In this document: piece by piece, positions 17,027-27,332 of the stretch
Numbering within the stretch: position 1 is the first letter of the stretch
How the letters are laid out: the number at the start of each line of letters is the position of its first letter
Assembly (NCBI GenBank): GCA_002683825.1
Contig: NYUD01000069.1
Coordinates: forward strand, 1 to 64,000
Direction: 5' to 3'
DNA: 64,000 nucleotides
DNA from: Planctomycetota bacterium
Lineage (GTDB): Bacteria > Planctomycetota > UBA1135 > GCA-002686595
Translations under genes and position numbers: made by a program
Notes under the pieces: generated by a model
The model's database searches: none
What the model was told of the DNA's origin: nothing
Seen by the model: only the letters and a program-made list of their open reading frames with translations

Positions 17027-19900
17027 CTACCAGCCGATGGGCTGGCTGGCTCCGAGGCCCGGGCCGTAAACGACCGCGTTGGCAAACAGACGTGCGGTAG
17101 CGAGGTGGTAGCCGCGGAAGGAAGGCGTCGCTGCGAAAAGGATGATCTGGCCCTTTCCGCTCGATTCGCTCGTCAACCACGCGCTTTCGGCGATGCGTTC
17201 TCGAGCCTCCGGCCAGATCAGTCCACCGAGTCGCAGTTTCTCTCCGGTGTCGAGGCGCACCGCGGTATGCACGTCTTTCTTCGAAAGGAAGACCCGACCG
17301 CCATCGAAGAACACCGGGGTCTCGAGTCCGCACCCATAGGTCAGCCAGGAGTCCGGGTTTGCTCTCCCGCGCACGGTCACGCCCTTGGGCGAAAAAAGCT
17401 TCAGCCAAGTATCGTGCTCTTTGTGCACCGTTTCCTTGGCATAGGGATCCTCATCGTCCTCCGCTACCTTCGCACCCCCCCAGACGAGATCCTCCGACAC
17501 CTGAACCTCGAGCGCGCTCCATTCGCGCCGGGCGGCGAGTCGATACGGAGCGAGGTCGTCCAGGGCGTCCCTGCGCAACGTGACAGATGACAGTCCGGAC
17601 CTGCCCGATGTCATCTCCGCCGCCGAGTTGTCGCAGGCGATCAGGGTGCCTCCGGCCTCGATCCACGCCTTCAGGCGTTCCTTGTTGTCCTCGATCAGAT
17701 CGGACAAACCACCGCCATGGGGAGGGAACACCACAACGTTGTAGCGACGCAGATCCGCCCCGGAGAAACTCTGGGCATCCAGCAGTGTGAAGGGAACTCC
17801 AAGCGCCCGATCGAGGTAGTGCCAGAGATGTCCATACTCGTCCGCTCGAACGGGTGAGTTGCCGAGCAGGGCGACGCGCGGGCGTGATAGTAGTTGAAAG
17901 TGGCCTCCCCCCAGGTCCGGCCCCCCGTCGTGGGCCAATCCGGTGCCGATGCGGTGAACGACTTCCACCCCGGCCCTGCTCGCTGCGCGCATCACCTTGC
18001 TCTCGACGGAGGCGGGTTCGCCTTCGTTCTCAACCCGACGTACGAACAGGCTACCCCGCGGAACCGTGGCATCCTGGGACGGGTCGGGTCGAAAGGCCTT
18101 GTCGGATATATTGACCTGCAGCCCGAGCTCCATCGCGTGGACAGCGAAAGAGACGGAGGCGTCATCCGCTCCGGAAACGACCCACCCGACCCGGTCGGCG
18201 GGCCCGAGAAGTCGCGGAGGCGCAACTTCCGCCGGCGTCAGCGCTTCGCCTGGTACGGTGCGAGCATCACACCAGTAGGAATCGACGTCCAGGGCGTAGG
18301 GCAGAGACCAAGACGTCACGTCGTAGATGCGGGAAGAGCCCTTGCGTTCGAGGTCCTCGCGCTCTTTTTGCAGGTCCTCAAGCGGCATTCGCGTATCGAA
18401 GGCGAAGAAGGCCCGCACCATGGAGCGCAGCGGCTGGCGGACCGCGACGACGATCGAACCGACGGGAAATTCCATCGTGTGAGCTGCTTGTCCCAGGTGT
18501 CCAACGACGTTGTTCGCTTCGAACTTCACCGTGGCAACGGAAGCCTCGATGCTCTGGCCGATCAGGATCCGGCGCAGCTCGCGCAGACGATCCGCGTTGC
18601 CCCCGGGGAGCACCACCAACATGCGATCGTTGGCCCGCGTATCCTCGGCAACGTTGCGTTTTTGACTCGACAGATAGTCCCCCAACACCGCCTCCCTGTT
18701 TTTCGACAGCGTCATCACGTTCGCCATGCTGGCGACCGTCTGATGATGGACCGATTCCCGATAGGTCAGGATCTCGCCGGACTGCCGGCGCAGCGATGTC
18801 CCGAGGGTTCGCGCTTGCTCGTAGAGCATGCCCGTCGCACCGAAGAGCGATCCCCATGCATCCGAGTAGATGGGGGCCCAGGCATCAGCCCACTCGCGCG
18901 TGTAGTAGCTCCATCCGTAGCGATCGAAGGCACGGGCGGCGTCTTCGGCATACCGGCGCTGCCACTCGACGAGGAGCGGCGGAAGTTCGGGATTGAGCGG
19001 TTTGTTCTGCGGATAAAAAAGAAATGTATCGAGGCTCCACATTTCATGCGCATCGACAAAGAGTTGCGGGTGGAACTGCTGCGCAATTCGCCAACGCCCG
19101 CGGGTCTCGGGTTGCGTACCGGCCATCCAATCCCGATTCATGTCGAATAGGTAGTGGTTGCCCCTTCCAAAGGGCCAGCGCCCGCGGGTCATCCCTGCAT
19201 AGTCGAGGTTAGGGGTCAGGCTGGCGGACTGTTCGGTCATCGAGATGATGCGTTCCCGCCCGTCCGGATTCATGACGGGATCGATCACGATGACAACGTT
19301 CTCCAGGAGATCTTCCACCTCCTCATCCACCGAGGCCGCCAAGTGGTAACCCACGGCCACCGAAGCATCCGCACCCGAGAGCTCGTCTCCGTGAATGCTA
19401 TAGCCCAACCACGCGCAGGCCGGATTTTCGCGCACGATGCGCGCGGTTTCACTCTCCGACAGGCCACGTGGATCGTGAAGTTTGCCGAGCCCTTCCAGAA
19501 TCCGATCCAATCGTGCGTGATTGGCCGGCGAGGTGATCACCGCATGGACGAGAGCTCGACCTTCGTGGGTTTCGCCGTGGCGGTGCAAGGCGACGCGCGG
19601 CGACGCATCGGCCCAGGCCCGATAGCAAGCCAGGATTTCCTCGTGGTGCGCCAAGCGCGAGCCCTGTAGCTCTCCCAGTAGGGACTCCGGAGTCGGGATG
19701 CGTTGGTCGTACTCCGCGCCGGGGAAAAAGGGCTTCGTGTACGCGTACTCATCATCTCCGAAGGCAATCGCCTCGAAGCCCGCTTCCTGTTCAGAGGATG
19801 TCTGGGCTCCAGCCCCAGGCTGTCCGCTGGTCGCACGGGGTGTCGCACACGCCAGGGCCAACGAAAGGAAGTGAACGAGGAACACCGATGAAAGGCTCAT
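17027..19900 (-). CDS. M14-family zinc carboxypeptidase, large secreted form
   Basis: About 957 residues from the ATG at 19898-19900, which opens a signal peptide ending near a cysteine (LSLALAC), so it may be a lipoprotein; the frame is open to a GTG at 19957. The M14 catalytic domain covers about 65-400: zinc ligands His170 and Glu173 in HGDE, a second His285 in DAHEM, DPVMNPDG and MNRDW (substrate Arg). About 500 further residues follow, including a Rossmann-like segment (VALLGNSPVRADE) and a ThuA/GATase-like stretch (WIEAGGTLIACDN). Such long M14 proteins occur in several phyla as exported peptidases. It is transcribed divergently from the two-component genes. Confidence 0.85.
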   Translation of the reverse strand: MSLSSVFLVHFLSLALACATPRATSGQPGAGAQTSSEQEAGFEAIAFGDDEYAYTKPFFPGAEYDQRIPTPESLLGELQGSRLAHHEEILACYRAWADASPRVALHRHGETHEGRALVHAVITSPANHARLDRILEGLGKLHDPRGLSESETARIVRENPACAWLGYSIHGDELSGADASVAVGYHLAASVDEEVEDLLENVVIVIDPVMNPDGRERIISMTEQSASLTPNLDYAGMTRGRWPFGRGNHYLFDMNRDWMAGTQPETRGRWRIAQQFHPQLFVDAHEMWSLDTFLFYPQNKPLNPELPPLLVEWQRRYAEDAARAFDRYGWSYYTREWADAWAPIYSDAWGSLFGATGMLYEQARTLGTSLRRQSGEILTYRESVHHQTVASMANVMTLSKNREAVLGDYLSSQKRNVAEDTRANDRMLVVLPGGNADRLRELRRILIGQSIEASVATVKFEANNVVGHLGQAAHTMEFPVGSIVVAVRQPLRSMVRAFFAFDTRMPLEDLQKEREDLERKGSSRIYDVTSWSLPYALDVDSYWCDARTVPGEALTPAEVAPPRLLGPADRVGWVVSGADDASVSFAVHAMELGLQVNISDKAFRPDPSQDATVPRGSLFVRRVENEGEPASVESKVMRAASRAGVEVVHRIGTGLAHDGGPDLGGGHFQLLSRPRVALLGNSPVRADEYGHLWHYLDRALGVPFTLLDAQSFSGADLRRYNVVVFPPHGGGLSDLIEDNKERLKAWIEAGGTLIACDNSAAEMTSGRSGLSSVTLRRDALDDLAPYRLAARREWSALEVQVSEDLVWGGAKVAEDDEDPYAKETVHKEHDTWLKLFSPKGVTVRGRANPDSWLTYGCGLETPVFFDGGRVFLSKKDVHTAVRLDTGEKLRLGGLIWPEARERIAESAWLTSESSGKGQIILFAATPSFRGYHLATARLFANAVVYGPGLGASQPIGW

Positions 19901-20375
19901 GGCAGGTAATGTACCGGAGAACAAACTCCGGACGAAGCGCCACCGTGCTCCATGCACTCCTCAGTCCGACTCGCACCACTCGAGGAGACCCGGCTCCCAA
20001 CGGAAAGCCGACCTCAGTGCGCGTAGGAGTCCCGCGGCGCTCGACGTGGAAATGTCCGCGCAGGGAGCGTCTGGCCCCAGCGCTCGACCTCGCTCCACTT
20101 GAGCTGGTGCGCAGACGCACCTTTGCTCCCCGCTACGCCCGGGCCAGGATGTTTCGGTGAAAGCTCCGGCGACCCAGGGCCCCCGAAAGCCTCGTAGAGA
20201 TCATTCCGGAGATCCCGGACCTGTGCTACCCGATGCCTTCGACGCCCGGCGACTATATCTCTCCTCACTGGGCGTTACGGGCTAGCGCTTTCCGTAGTAT
20301 CCTGGGGGCGGATTGGTGCGTAACTAATCTTCTGACTTACTCGGATCTCCATTGCAGTCTCGGTGAACTTACTCA
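19901..20375. other. Divergent intergenic region, 475 bp
   Basis: Lies between the M14 peptidase and the histidine kinase. Open frames here have no recognisable domain. The last 100 bp before the kinase are comparatively A/T-rich (20290-20375), as expected for a promoter, but I cannot identify a convincing sigma-70 or sigma-54 element. No repeats or RNA gene recognised. Confidence 0.4.
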
Positions 20376-21872
20376 ATGTTCCAATTTAGAACTCTCACGC
20401 GACGCTTTGGCTCGCTCTATTCTGTTGTGATCGTGTTCATGGTCGCTGTCGGAACCATCGCAACCATGCAGCTGCGCCACATCCAGCTGGACTCGAAACG
20501 GGTCATGGAAGAATCTCGTGAGCTGATGATCATCACTCAACTCATCAGCGAGATCGACTCTCTGGAGGTCCTTCTGGAGACGTCGGCAGGAATTGAAATT
20601 GGAGACTTCGACCGAACCGTCAAGCTGCTTCGAGCGAGCATTGCCAAGATCCGCAAGCTGGAGGACCACCCCGACGATCCCTCCAGTGCGGAACATCGAC
20701 TTGCGGAGGCTCAGTCAACCGATGATCTGGTCCAACACTTGTGCGCCGTAGATGTATTGTTGGGCGATCCATTGACTTTGTCGAACCGGGAACAGGCGGC
20801 CGAACTACTCGCCGCTTCGAGACAGATCACCCAAGTCCTGTACAACGAGTTAGAGGAGGAGGCCTTGGAGGCCGGACTCGACCTTGAGCTGCGGGCGGAC
20901 AGGACGAGGCTTGTCCTGCTTCTCTCATTATTCTTCGCATTGCTCCTGTTGGGTGCCGCCCTCACCCTCATGCACCGCGGTGTCGTACAACCGATTCGGC
21001 ACCTGAGCGCCGGAGCGGAACGATTTGGGCGGGGGGATCTCAAACACCGCATTCTGCTGAAAAGCAATGACGAGATCGGCGATCTCGCTTCTTCGTTCAA
21101 CGCCATGGCCGATCGTCTGGCAAAGGCGCACACCAACCTCGAAGAACGCGTCAAGAAGCGCACTCGCGAGTTCATCCGAGCGGCCCGCTTGGCCGACTTG
21201 GGGATCCTTGCCTCCGGTGTGGCGCACGAAATCAACACACCTCTGGCTTCCATCGCATCCAGCGCCGAGGGCCTCCGGCGCAAAATCGAAGGCGGTCAGC
21301 TCCATCCCCGGCAATTGAAAAGGTATTCGCAGACGATTTGCGACGAGGCTTTCCGAGCTCGTGAAATCACGACTCGCATGCTGGGCCTGGTTCGTCATGA
21401 GCCGGGCAAATTGTCAAAGGTATCGCTTCAGCTCATCATGCACCAAGCAGAGTCTGCGCTCCGTCATCGCGCCGAAAGTGCAGATATTTCTTTGGTTCAA
21501 GAGCCCGTTTCCGAACACATATTCCTCACAGTAAACGGGGGAGAACTCGTTCAGATCCTGGTAATCCTGTTGGCGAATGCCCTGGATGCCTCCCGACCTG
21601 GAGGCAGGGTCACGCTGAAGGCCAACGCGTTGAGCAACCACCTCGTCGTGGACGTTGTGGACGAAGGTCGGGGAATTAGCGATGAAGATCTCGATCGCAT
21701 CTTTGAACCCTTCTACACAACCAAGAAGCCGGGAGAGGGAACCGGGCTGGGCCTCGCCCTGGCCGGCTCGATGGTGGAGTCCCATCGCGGTCGCATTTCC
21801 GTGAACAGCAGGGTCGATAAGGGCAGCGTCTTTACGGTCACACTGCCCAGGGATTGGGGTCTGACGCAATGA
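20376..21872 (+). CDS. Membrane sensor histidine kinase
   Basis: 498 residues. Membrane segments at about 15-31 and 178-200 bracket a helical periplasmic sensor of about 145 residues. A HAMP linker (about 200-252) follows, then the dimerisation domain with His284 in GVAHEINTPLAS, the N box NALDA, and the G boxes DEGRGIS and GTGLGLALA. Its stop overlaps the ATG of the NtrC-family regulator, so the pair is coupled: the kinase senses a signal at the envelope and phosphorylates Asp53 of the regulator. The H box and gene pairing fit the NtrB/ZraS/DctB group. The signal is unknown; the helical sensor domain gives no ligand hint. The eight-heme cytochrome gene lies 194 bp further on. Confidence 0.92.
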   Translation: MFQFRTLTRRFGSLYSVVIVFMVAVGTIATMQLRHIQLDSKRVMEESRELMIITQLISEIDSLEVLLETSAGIEIGDFDRTVKLLRASIAKIRKLEDHPDDPSSAEHRLAEAQSTDDLVQHLCAVDVLLGDPLTLSNREQAAELLAASRQITQVLYNELEEEALEAGLDLELRADRTRLVLLLSLFFALLLLGAALTLMHRGVVQPIRHLSAGAERFGRGDLKHRILLKSNDEIGDLASSFNAMADRLAKAHTNLEERVKKRTREFIRAARLADLGILASGVAHEINTPLASIASSAEGLRRKIEGGQLHPRQLKRYSQTICDEAFRAREITTRMLGLVRHEPGKLSKVSLQLIMHQAESALRHRAESADISLVQEPVSEHIFLTVNGGELVQILVILLANALDASRPGGRVTLKANALSNHLVVDVVDEGRGISDEDLDRIFEPFYTTKKPGEGTGLGLALAGSMVESHRGRISVNSRVDKGSVFTVTLPRDWGLTQ

Positions 21873-23227
21873 AATCGCGCCTCCTCTTTGTCGAGGACGA
21901 CGATACTTTTCGCTCGGTCCTCGAGCGCGAATTGCGCGGCTTCGGCCACGAAGTTCTCAGCTGCTCCAGTGCCGAGGATGCTCTCACATCTCTTCACAAG
22001 GAGCGGTTCCATCTTGTCCTGCTCGATCTTCGATTGCCTGGAATGACGGGACTGGAGATGCTGCAGTTGATCAAGAAGGTGGACGCCAAGCTCCCCGTGG
22101 TCTTTCTTACCGGGCACGGAGCACTTCCGGACGCGGTGGAAGCCATGCGCGCGGGAGCCTACGACTTCCTCGTCAAGCCTGTCCCTCTTGACGAACTCGA
22201 ACTGGTTCTGCAGCGAGCCATAGATCATAGGAGCTTGCTGCACCGGAACCGTTTGTTTCGGAGCCTGGTCAACAGAGAAATCGCCTCGGACATTGTCGGC
22301 CAAAGCCCCTTGATTCGAAAAGTGCGGTCCTCGATCGGCAGAATCGCGGCGAGCGAAGCCAGCGTCTTGGTGTCTGGCGAGAACGGCACGGGAAAGGAAC
22401 TCGTAGCGCGCGCCATCCACACAGCCAGCCCCCGCAGCGAAGCCGCCTTCGTGGTCGTCAATTGCGGATCGATCCCCGCCGAGCTATTCGAAAGCGAACT
22501 CTTCGGCCACACCCGTGGGGCATTTACCGGTGCCCTTCGAAGGCATCTCGGCCTGATCGAGCTGGCTGAAGAAGGCACACTGTTCCTGGATGAATTGGGA
22601 GACCTTCCACTGCCGCTCCAACCGGGCCTACTGCGCGCGGTTCAGTTCGGCGAGTACCGCCCGGTCGGCGACGAAAATACGCGGAACGCTGACGTTCGCT
22701 TCGTGGCTTGCACCAACCGCAATCTAGAGGATGCCGTCGACCGAGGGGAATTTCGAGAGGATCTCTATCACCGGATTTCTACGCTCGGCATCAGCGTCCC
22801 TCCCTTGCGCGACCGAGCCGAAGACATACCTCTTTTGGCAGAGCTGTTTCTTCAACGGCATAACGACAAGGTGTCGGATAATTTGAGGAAGGAATTCTCT
22901 TCGGGTGCGCTCGAGCGCCTGAACCTCCTACCCTGGACGGGCAACGTGCGGGAGCTGGAGAACGTCGTTATCCGACTCGTGACTCTCGTCGAGACGGCTG
23001 TGATCGAGGCAAGCGACATCGACAAACAGGCTCGCCCGATCAGAAATCCGTTTCCGAAGGGTCTGAACGTCCTGGATCTCGAGACCCTCGAACGGTCGGC
23101 CGTGGTACAAGCACTCCGGCACCACGCTGGAAACCGGGCAGCGGCCGCAACGGAACTAGGAGTGGCGATCAAGACGCTCTACAACAAGATCCGCAATCAC
23201 AGAATCGAAACCAGCGAGTGGAAGTGA
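21869..23227 (+). CDS. NtrC-family sigma-54-dependent response regulator
   Basis: 452 residues from the ATG overlapping the kinase stop. Receiver domain with acidic pocket VEDDD and phospho-acceptor Asp53 (LLDLRLPGM), then an AAA+ domain with Walker A GENGTGKE, the sigma-54 contact loop GAFTGA and Walker B LFLDELGD, then a Fis-type helix-turn-helix at the C-terminus (AAAATELGVAIKTLYNKI). It should activate sigma-54 promoters when phosphorylated by the upstream kinase. No clear -24/-12 promoter (TGGC-N8-TTGC) was seen by eye upstream of the neighbouring cytochrome gene, so its target genes are unidentified. Confidence 0.93.
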   Translation: MKSRLLFVEDDDTFRSVLERELRGFGHEVLSCSSAEDALTSLHKERFHLVLLDLRLPGMTGLEMLQLIKKVDAKLPVVFLTGHGALPDAVEAMRAGAYDFLVKPVPLDELELVLQRAIDHRSLLHRNRLFRSLVNREIASDIVGQSPLIRKVRSSIGRIAASEASVLVSGENGTGKELVARAIHTASPRSEAAFVVVNCGSIPAELFESELFGHTRGAFTGALRRHLGLIELAEEGTLFLDELGDLPLPLQPGLLRAVQFGEYRPVGDENTRNADVRFVACTNRNLEDAVDRGEFREDLYHRISTLGISVPPLRDRAEDIPLLAELFLQRHNDKVSDNLRKEFSSGALERLNLLPWTGNVRELENVVIRLVTLVETAVIEASDIDKQARPIRNPFPKGLNVLDLETLERSAVVQALRHHAGNRAAAATELGVAIKTLYNKIRNHRIETSEWK

Positions 23228-23421
23228 ACAGGCTCGCCGTGGAGTTTCCGGGGTGCCTGAACGGGCATCACCTCGCTCCCGCAACGGCGATTGCGAGGTA
23301 AACGCCGATCTTGTCCCCGATCACCCCGTAGAGCAGAAAGGCGGGGAGAGGCTGCACTGGAAGGGCGACAACACTCATCACAAAGCCAACGGAACCGCCG
23401 GCTCTTGTCGGCGGGTGTTCG

Positions 23422-25278
23422 ATGACCGAACATCCCCATGTGATTCAGCACACGACTACCTGGATAGGCGTCGCACTCGCCGGCGCGGGACTGGCGCTCG
23501 GCCAGGAACAAGACCTGCCCCCCCGACCGGTTGCGATCGTCGACGAGGGCTACGTCGGCTCCAGCTCCTGCCGCTCCTGTCACCGGGGCAATCATGCGAG
23601 CTGGCAGGCGTCCTACCACCGCAGTATGACCCAAGTCGCTTCGGCCAGCGCGATTCTTGCTCCCTTCGAAGGGGTAACTCCGGCACTCGAGGGGACGGCC
23701 TGGAGGCTCGAACGGGACTCCGGCGAATTTTTCGTCACACCCTTGCAGGCAACGGGGGGGGAGAAGCTCGCCGAACGCAGCCGTGTGGTGCTGACAACCG
23801 GCTCCCACCACTACCAGATCTACTGGTTGGAGGACCGCGGATCCGGAATGGAACAACTGCCTTTGATCTGGCATCGCGACGAGGGGGAGTGGGTACCTCG
23901 CAAGTCGATGTTCGTCACACCTCCCTCTCCGTACTCGGGCGAAGAGACGGGTCGCTGGCAGCGCACATGCATCAAATGTCACGCTACCAACGGAACGCAG
24001 GAGCATCCGGAGCAAGGAGGTGCACGGGTTGCCGAATTCGGAATCTCATGTGAATCCTGTCACGGCCCCGGAGAAGCTCACGTCACATTCCACGGCGACG
24101 GAGAACGCTCTGACACTTTAGAGCCGGGCGCAGCCGACCCGACCATCGTGAACCCAAAGCGGCTGTCCCACCAGCGTTCGGCGGAGATCTGCGGTCAATG
24201 CCACGGCATCCACCCCCTGCCTAAGGAGGAGCGCAAATTCTGGCAGCACCAGGGCTTTGGGTATCGCCCAGGTCAAGTGCTGAGCGAGAGCCGACACCTG
24301 CTGCGCGGAACGTACGAGAAGAACGGAAAGGTGATGCAAGCCTTCCTGCGGAGGCATCCAGACACCCTGCAGGATCACTTCTGGAGCGATGGAGAGGTGC
24401 GCCTGGCCGGGCGTGAGTACAACGGCTTGATCGAAAGTCCCTGCTTTCAGCGGGGGGAGTTGAGCTGTATCTCGTGCCACGACCTGCATCGGTCTCGCCA
24501 AGATCCGCGCAACACAACGGCCTGGGCGGATGATCAACTCGCTCCAGGAATGGACGGTCCCAAAGCCTGCCTTCAATGTCACGAGGACTACCGCGACCCG
24601 GTTCGCTGGAGCACACATACTCACCATGCGCCGGACTCGACGGGAAGTAACTGCCTGAACTGCCACATGCCGTACACCAGCTACGGCCTGACAAGAGCGA
24701 TCCGTAGCCACACGGTCACGACGCCCAGCGTGGCGAATGCCCTCAAAGCGGAGAAACCCCTCGCCTGCAACCTCTGTCACCTCGACCGCAGCCTGGGTTG
24801 GTCCGCCGATCACCTGGCGCAGTGGTACGACCACGAACGGCCGGAACTCAACACCGATCTAGAGGAGGTGGCCGCATCGGTCCTGTGGGCCCTGCGCGGA
24901 AACGCCGGTTTGCGCGCTCTGAGCGCCTGGGCGCTCGGATGGCCTGCGGCACGCCAGATCTCGGGAACGGGCTGGATGCCCTATCTCTTCAGTACCCTCC
25001 TGATGGACCCCTACGACGCGGTTCGCTGGACCGCGAGCCAAAGTCACCGCCGCAACCCGGGTTTCGCTTCCTTTCGCCTCGATTTCACACAGCACATCGA
25101 AGAACAGCGCAACCGCGTCAGGGAAGAGGTGCTCTCCGAATGGCTGCGGACCGGGTTGGACGCACAGGACGATCAACGCCGCGCCGTATTGGTCAGGCCC
25201 GACGGCACTCTCGACGAGGAGCGCTTTCGGCGTATTTATGCTCAACGGGACCGGACACCGATTTCGCTGCAGGAGTGA
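23422..25278 (+). CDS. Octaheme cytochrome c
   Basis: 618 residues with eight CXXCH motifs: CRSCH (50), CIKCH (183), CESCH (210), CGQCH (257), CISCH (349), CLQCH (383), CLNCH (411) and CNLCH (449). An N-terminal hydrophobic segment (about 13-27) should export it, though it lacks the usual positive n-region. After residue 460 there are about 150 residues with no heme, helical in character. Heme order and spacing do not let me assign it to hydroxylamine oxidoreductase or octaheme tetrathionate reductase; the arrangement resembles the 'cytochrome c family with doubled CXXCH' group. It may serve periplasmic electron transfer or reduction of a small oxyanion. A small stem (CCGCCG 23395-23400 with CGGCGG 23409-23414) lies just before the start. 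Confidence 0.88.
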   Translation: MTEHPHVIQHTTTWIGVALAGAGLALGQEQDLPPRPVAIVDEGYVGSSSCRSCHRGNHASWQASYHRSMTQVASASAILAPFEGVTPALEGTAWRLERDSGEFFVTPLQATGGEKLAERSRVVLTTGSHHYQIYWLEDRGSGMEQLPLIWHRDEGEWVPRKSMFVTPPSPYSGEETGRWQRTCIKCHATNGTQEHPEQGGARVAEFGISCESCHGPGEAHVTFHGDGERSDTLEPGAADPTIVNPKRLSHQRSAEICGQCHGIHPLPKEERKFWQHQGFGYRPGQVLSESRHLLRGTYEKNGKVMQAFLRRHPDTLQDHFWSDGEVRLAGREYNGLIESPCFQRGELSCISCHDLHRSRQDPRNTTAWADDQLAPGMDGPKACLQCHEDYRDPVRWSTHTHHAPDSTGSNCLNCHMPYTSYGLTRAIRSHTVTTPSVANALKAEKPLACNLCHLDRSLGWSADHLAQWYDHERPELNTDLEEVAASVLWALRGNAGLRALSAWALGWPAARQISGTGWMPYLFSTLLMDPYDAVRWTASQSHRRNPGFASFRLDFTQHIEEQRNRVREEVLSEWLRTGLDAQDDQRRAVLVRPDGTLDEERFRRIYAQRDRTPISLQE

Positions 25279-25514
25279 AATCGAACCGATGGGGAACCGT
25301 CCGGTTTGGAAGCGCGCTTCGGGGCTCTCCGGATGCTTCAGAGGGAAGAACCCTTGCGTCTCTCCCCCAGGAATGGCCATCCAGCTCGAGTTCGGGATTC
25401 CTTGCAAAGAACGTTGCCCATCCAATCCCAAAATTTATTGCCCCGGACGGTGAAAGTTGTCTGCATCGGACCGCCCCTGAAGATAGAACCGACCGCAGAA
25501 CCATCACTTACCCC

Positions 25515-27164
25515 ATGCCGTTCCCCGATCCCCTACCGACGCGAGAACGCCGATTCGAGACTCTCGAACAGGGCGCCCACGATGTCCTGGTCATCGGAGG
25601 AGGCATCACGGGGGCGGGACTGGCCCTGGATTTACAGCTGCGCGGCTTGCGCACCGCGGTGGTCGAGCGCGGCGATTGGGCCTGCGCGACCTCCAGCGCG
25701 TCCTCGCGCCTGGTTCACGGCGGCCTGCGCTACCTCGAGCAATTCGAGTTCTCCCTGGTGCGAGAATCGTGCCTCGAGCGAGGGTTGCTGCTGAAGAACG
25801 CCGCCGGGATCGTGTGGCCGGAACGCTTTCTCTTCCCGTTGCACGCCGGTCAGAGCCCGGGTCGCCTCAAACTTGCCGCGGGACTCGGCCTGTACACGCT
25901 GATCTCGATCCCCCGCATCCTGGGGTTGCCGCGCATGCACGGGCGCCGACGTGTGTGCGAATGGCTTCCCGGAGTCCGCACCGGCGGCTTGCTCGGCGGC
26001 GGTTCGTACATCGACGGTGCCAGCGATGACTCGCGTTTGACGTTGGCGGTGGTTGCCACCGCGCTCGAAGCCGGCTGCATCGCTTTGTCGCGAGTCGAGG
26101 CGACCGCAATCGATGGGGTCGATTCGGGGGCCAGGATCGAGCTGCACGATCGGCTGAGCGGCGAGAATCGCACGATCGATGCGGCCCGGGTCGTGCTTTG
26201 CGGCGGCCCATTCACCGAGGGTCTACGCCGGCGAGCCGGTCTGGAGGGTCGATGGGTCCAGCCCACACGTGGAGCGCACATCCTCGTGCCGCGGGACCGG
26301 CTTCCGACCGATGGCGCCGCCATCTTCGCCTCACCCGTCGACGGTCGCGTCATGTTCCTGATTCCCTGGCCCAAGTACACGGTCATCGGAACGACCGATC
26401 TCGACGCACCGCCGGACGCGGCGGTGTCGGCCTCCCACGAAGAGGTGCGCTATCTCCTGGATTCCGCCAACGGACTGGTCCCCCAGGCCGAGCTCGAAGA
26501 GAACGACGTCGTTTCCTCGTGGGCCGGTCTGCGGCCGCTCCTGGCTTCACCGGCGGACAATCCATCGGCACGTTCGCGTGAAGAGCGCATCGACCGGGAG
26601 GGCTCGATCTACACGATCGCCGGAGGCAAGTTGACCGGCTATCGATCGATGGCGGAAAAACTGGGCGCTCGCATCGCGGCGGACCTTGGACGTGGCGACG
26701 CACGAGCGCACTCCCCCACACGCTGTCACATCCTACGCGGTGCTTTGCCATCGACCATTGGCCGTCCCTCGTGGTCCGATCTCGAGAGGCGTGGGGAGAC
26801 CGCGCCTCTCGTTCACGCCTGGCGCCGGCGCTACGCCGCTTTGCTCCCCGCCGTCGAAGAGTTTTGCGGGCGCGTCGAAGCCGGTCGGCAACCGCTCGAC
26901 GACGAAACGCTGCAGGGCGAAGTCGATTGGGCCGTGCGCTTCGAGGACTGTCTGGGGGTCGAAGACTTCCTCCTGAGAAGGACCGACCTGGGCTACGGAC
27001 GACGGCGCGCCGTCGCGGCGATCGCAGAAGTCGTGCTCGACCGACTCGCGGACGGGCTCGGCTGGACGACGGAACGACGGGCGGAGGAGAACGACCTCCT
27101 GAAACGCGCCCTGGAGCGAATCCACGGTTGGCAATCCCCCGGACGCGCCTCGCGCCGGGCCTAG
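25515..27164 (+). CDS. glpD: FAD-dependent glycerol-3-phosphate dehydrogenase
   Basis: 549 residues from the ATG at 25515; the open frame extends 239 codons upstream across the end of the cytochrome gene but without protein-like sequence. The N-terminus carries the FAD dinucleotide fold IGGGITGAG (27-35) with ERGDWA after the second strand and the family signature SSRLVHGGLRYLEQ at about 72-85. It oxidises sn-glycerol 3-phosphate to dihydroxyacetone phosphate and passes electrons to quinone at the membrane. The C-terminal helical region (about 410-540) is the usual DAO_C cap. It lies upstream of the acyl-CoA dehydrogenase gene, another quinone-linked flavoprotein of lipid breakdown, with 168 bp between. 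Confidence 0.93.
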   Translation: MPFPDPLPTRERRFETLEQGAHDVLVIGGGITGAGLALDLQLRGLRTAVVERGDWACATSSASSRLVHGGLRYLEQFEFSLVRESCLERGLLLKNAAGIVWPERFLFPLHAGQSPGRLKLAAGLGLYTLISIPRILGLPRMHGRRRVCEWLPGVRTGGLLGGGSYIDGASDDSRLTLAVVATALEAGCIALSRVEATAIDGVDSGARIELHDRLSGENRTIDAARVVLCGGPFTEGLRRRAGLEGRWVQPTRGAHILVPRDRLPTDGAAIFASPVDGRVMFLIPWPKYTVIGTTDLDAPPDAAVSASHEEVRYLLDSANGLVPQAELEENDVVSSWAGLRPLLASPADNPSARSREERIDREGSIYTIAGGKLTGYRSMAEKLGARIAADLGRGDARAHSPTRCHILRGALPSTIGRPSWSDLERRGETAPLVHAWRRRYAALLPAVEEFCGRVEAGRQPLDDETLQGEVDWAVRFEDCLGVEDFLLRRTDLGYGRRRAVAAIAEVVLDRLADGLGWTTERRAEENDLLKRALERIHGWQSPGRASRRA

Positions 27165-27332
27165 GTCTTAGCCCTAACACCCTTGTAATTAGTGACTTAA
27201 GAGAATTCCGGCGGGATGTGCCTCCCGAGCCTGCCAGGCTGTTTTGGGGGGACCGCTTGGGATTGGTTGACGGCAATCCGATAGTTGGGGAGGGTATCTC
27301 ACAGGCCGCGAAACCCCTTACCAGCTTCTTCC

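Noticed and set aside
15747-17408. 553-codon minus-strand frame over the secreted protein gene
   Set aside because: Overlaps two convincing genes; composition (Arg, Gly, Val-rich) is that of an antisense frame and no motif is present.
17894-19150. 418-codon plus-strand frame inside the M14 peptidase gene
   Set aside because: Antisense to conserved M14 motifs; no start context or domains.
24798-25514. 239-codon upstream extension of the glpD frame
   Set aside because: Overlaps the end of the octaheme cytochrome, is Arg-rich and lacks family similarity; GlpD length fits the ATG at 25515.
27225-27245. AGCCTG/CAGGCT palindrome followed by TTTT after glpD
   Set aside because: One-base loop cannot form a terminator hairpin and the position, about 60 bp after the stop, gives no other support.
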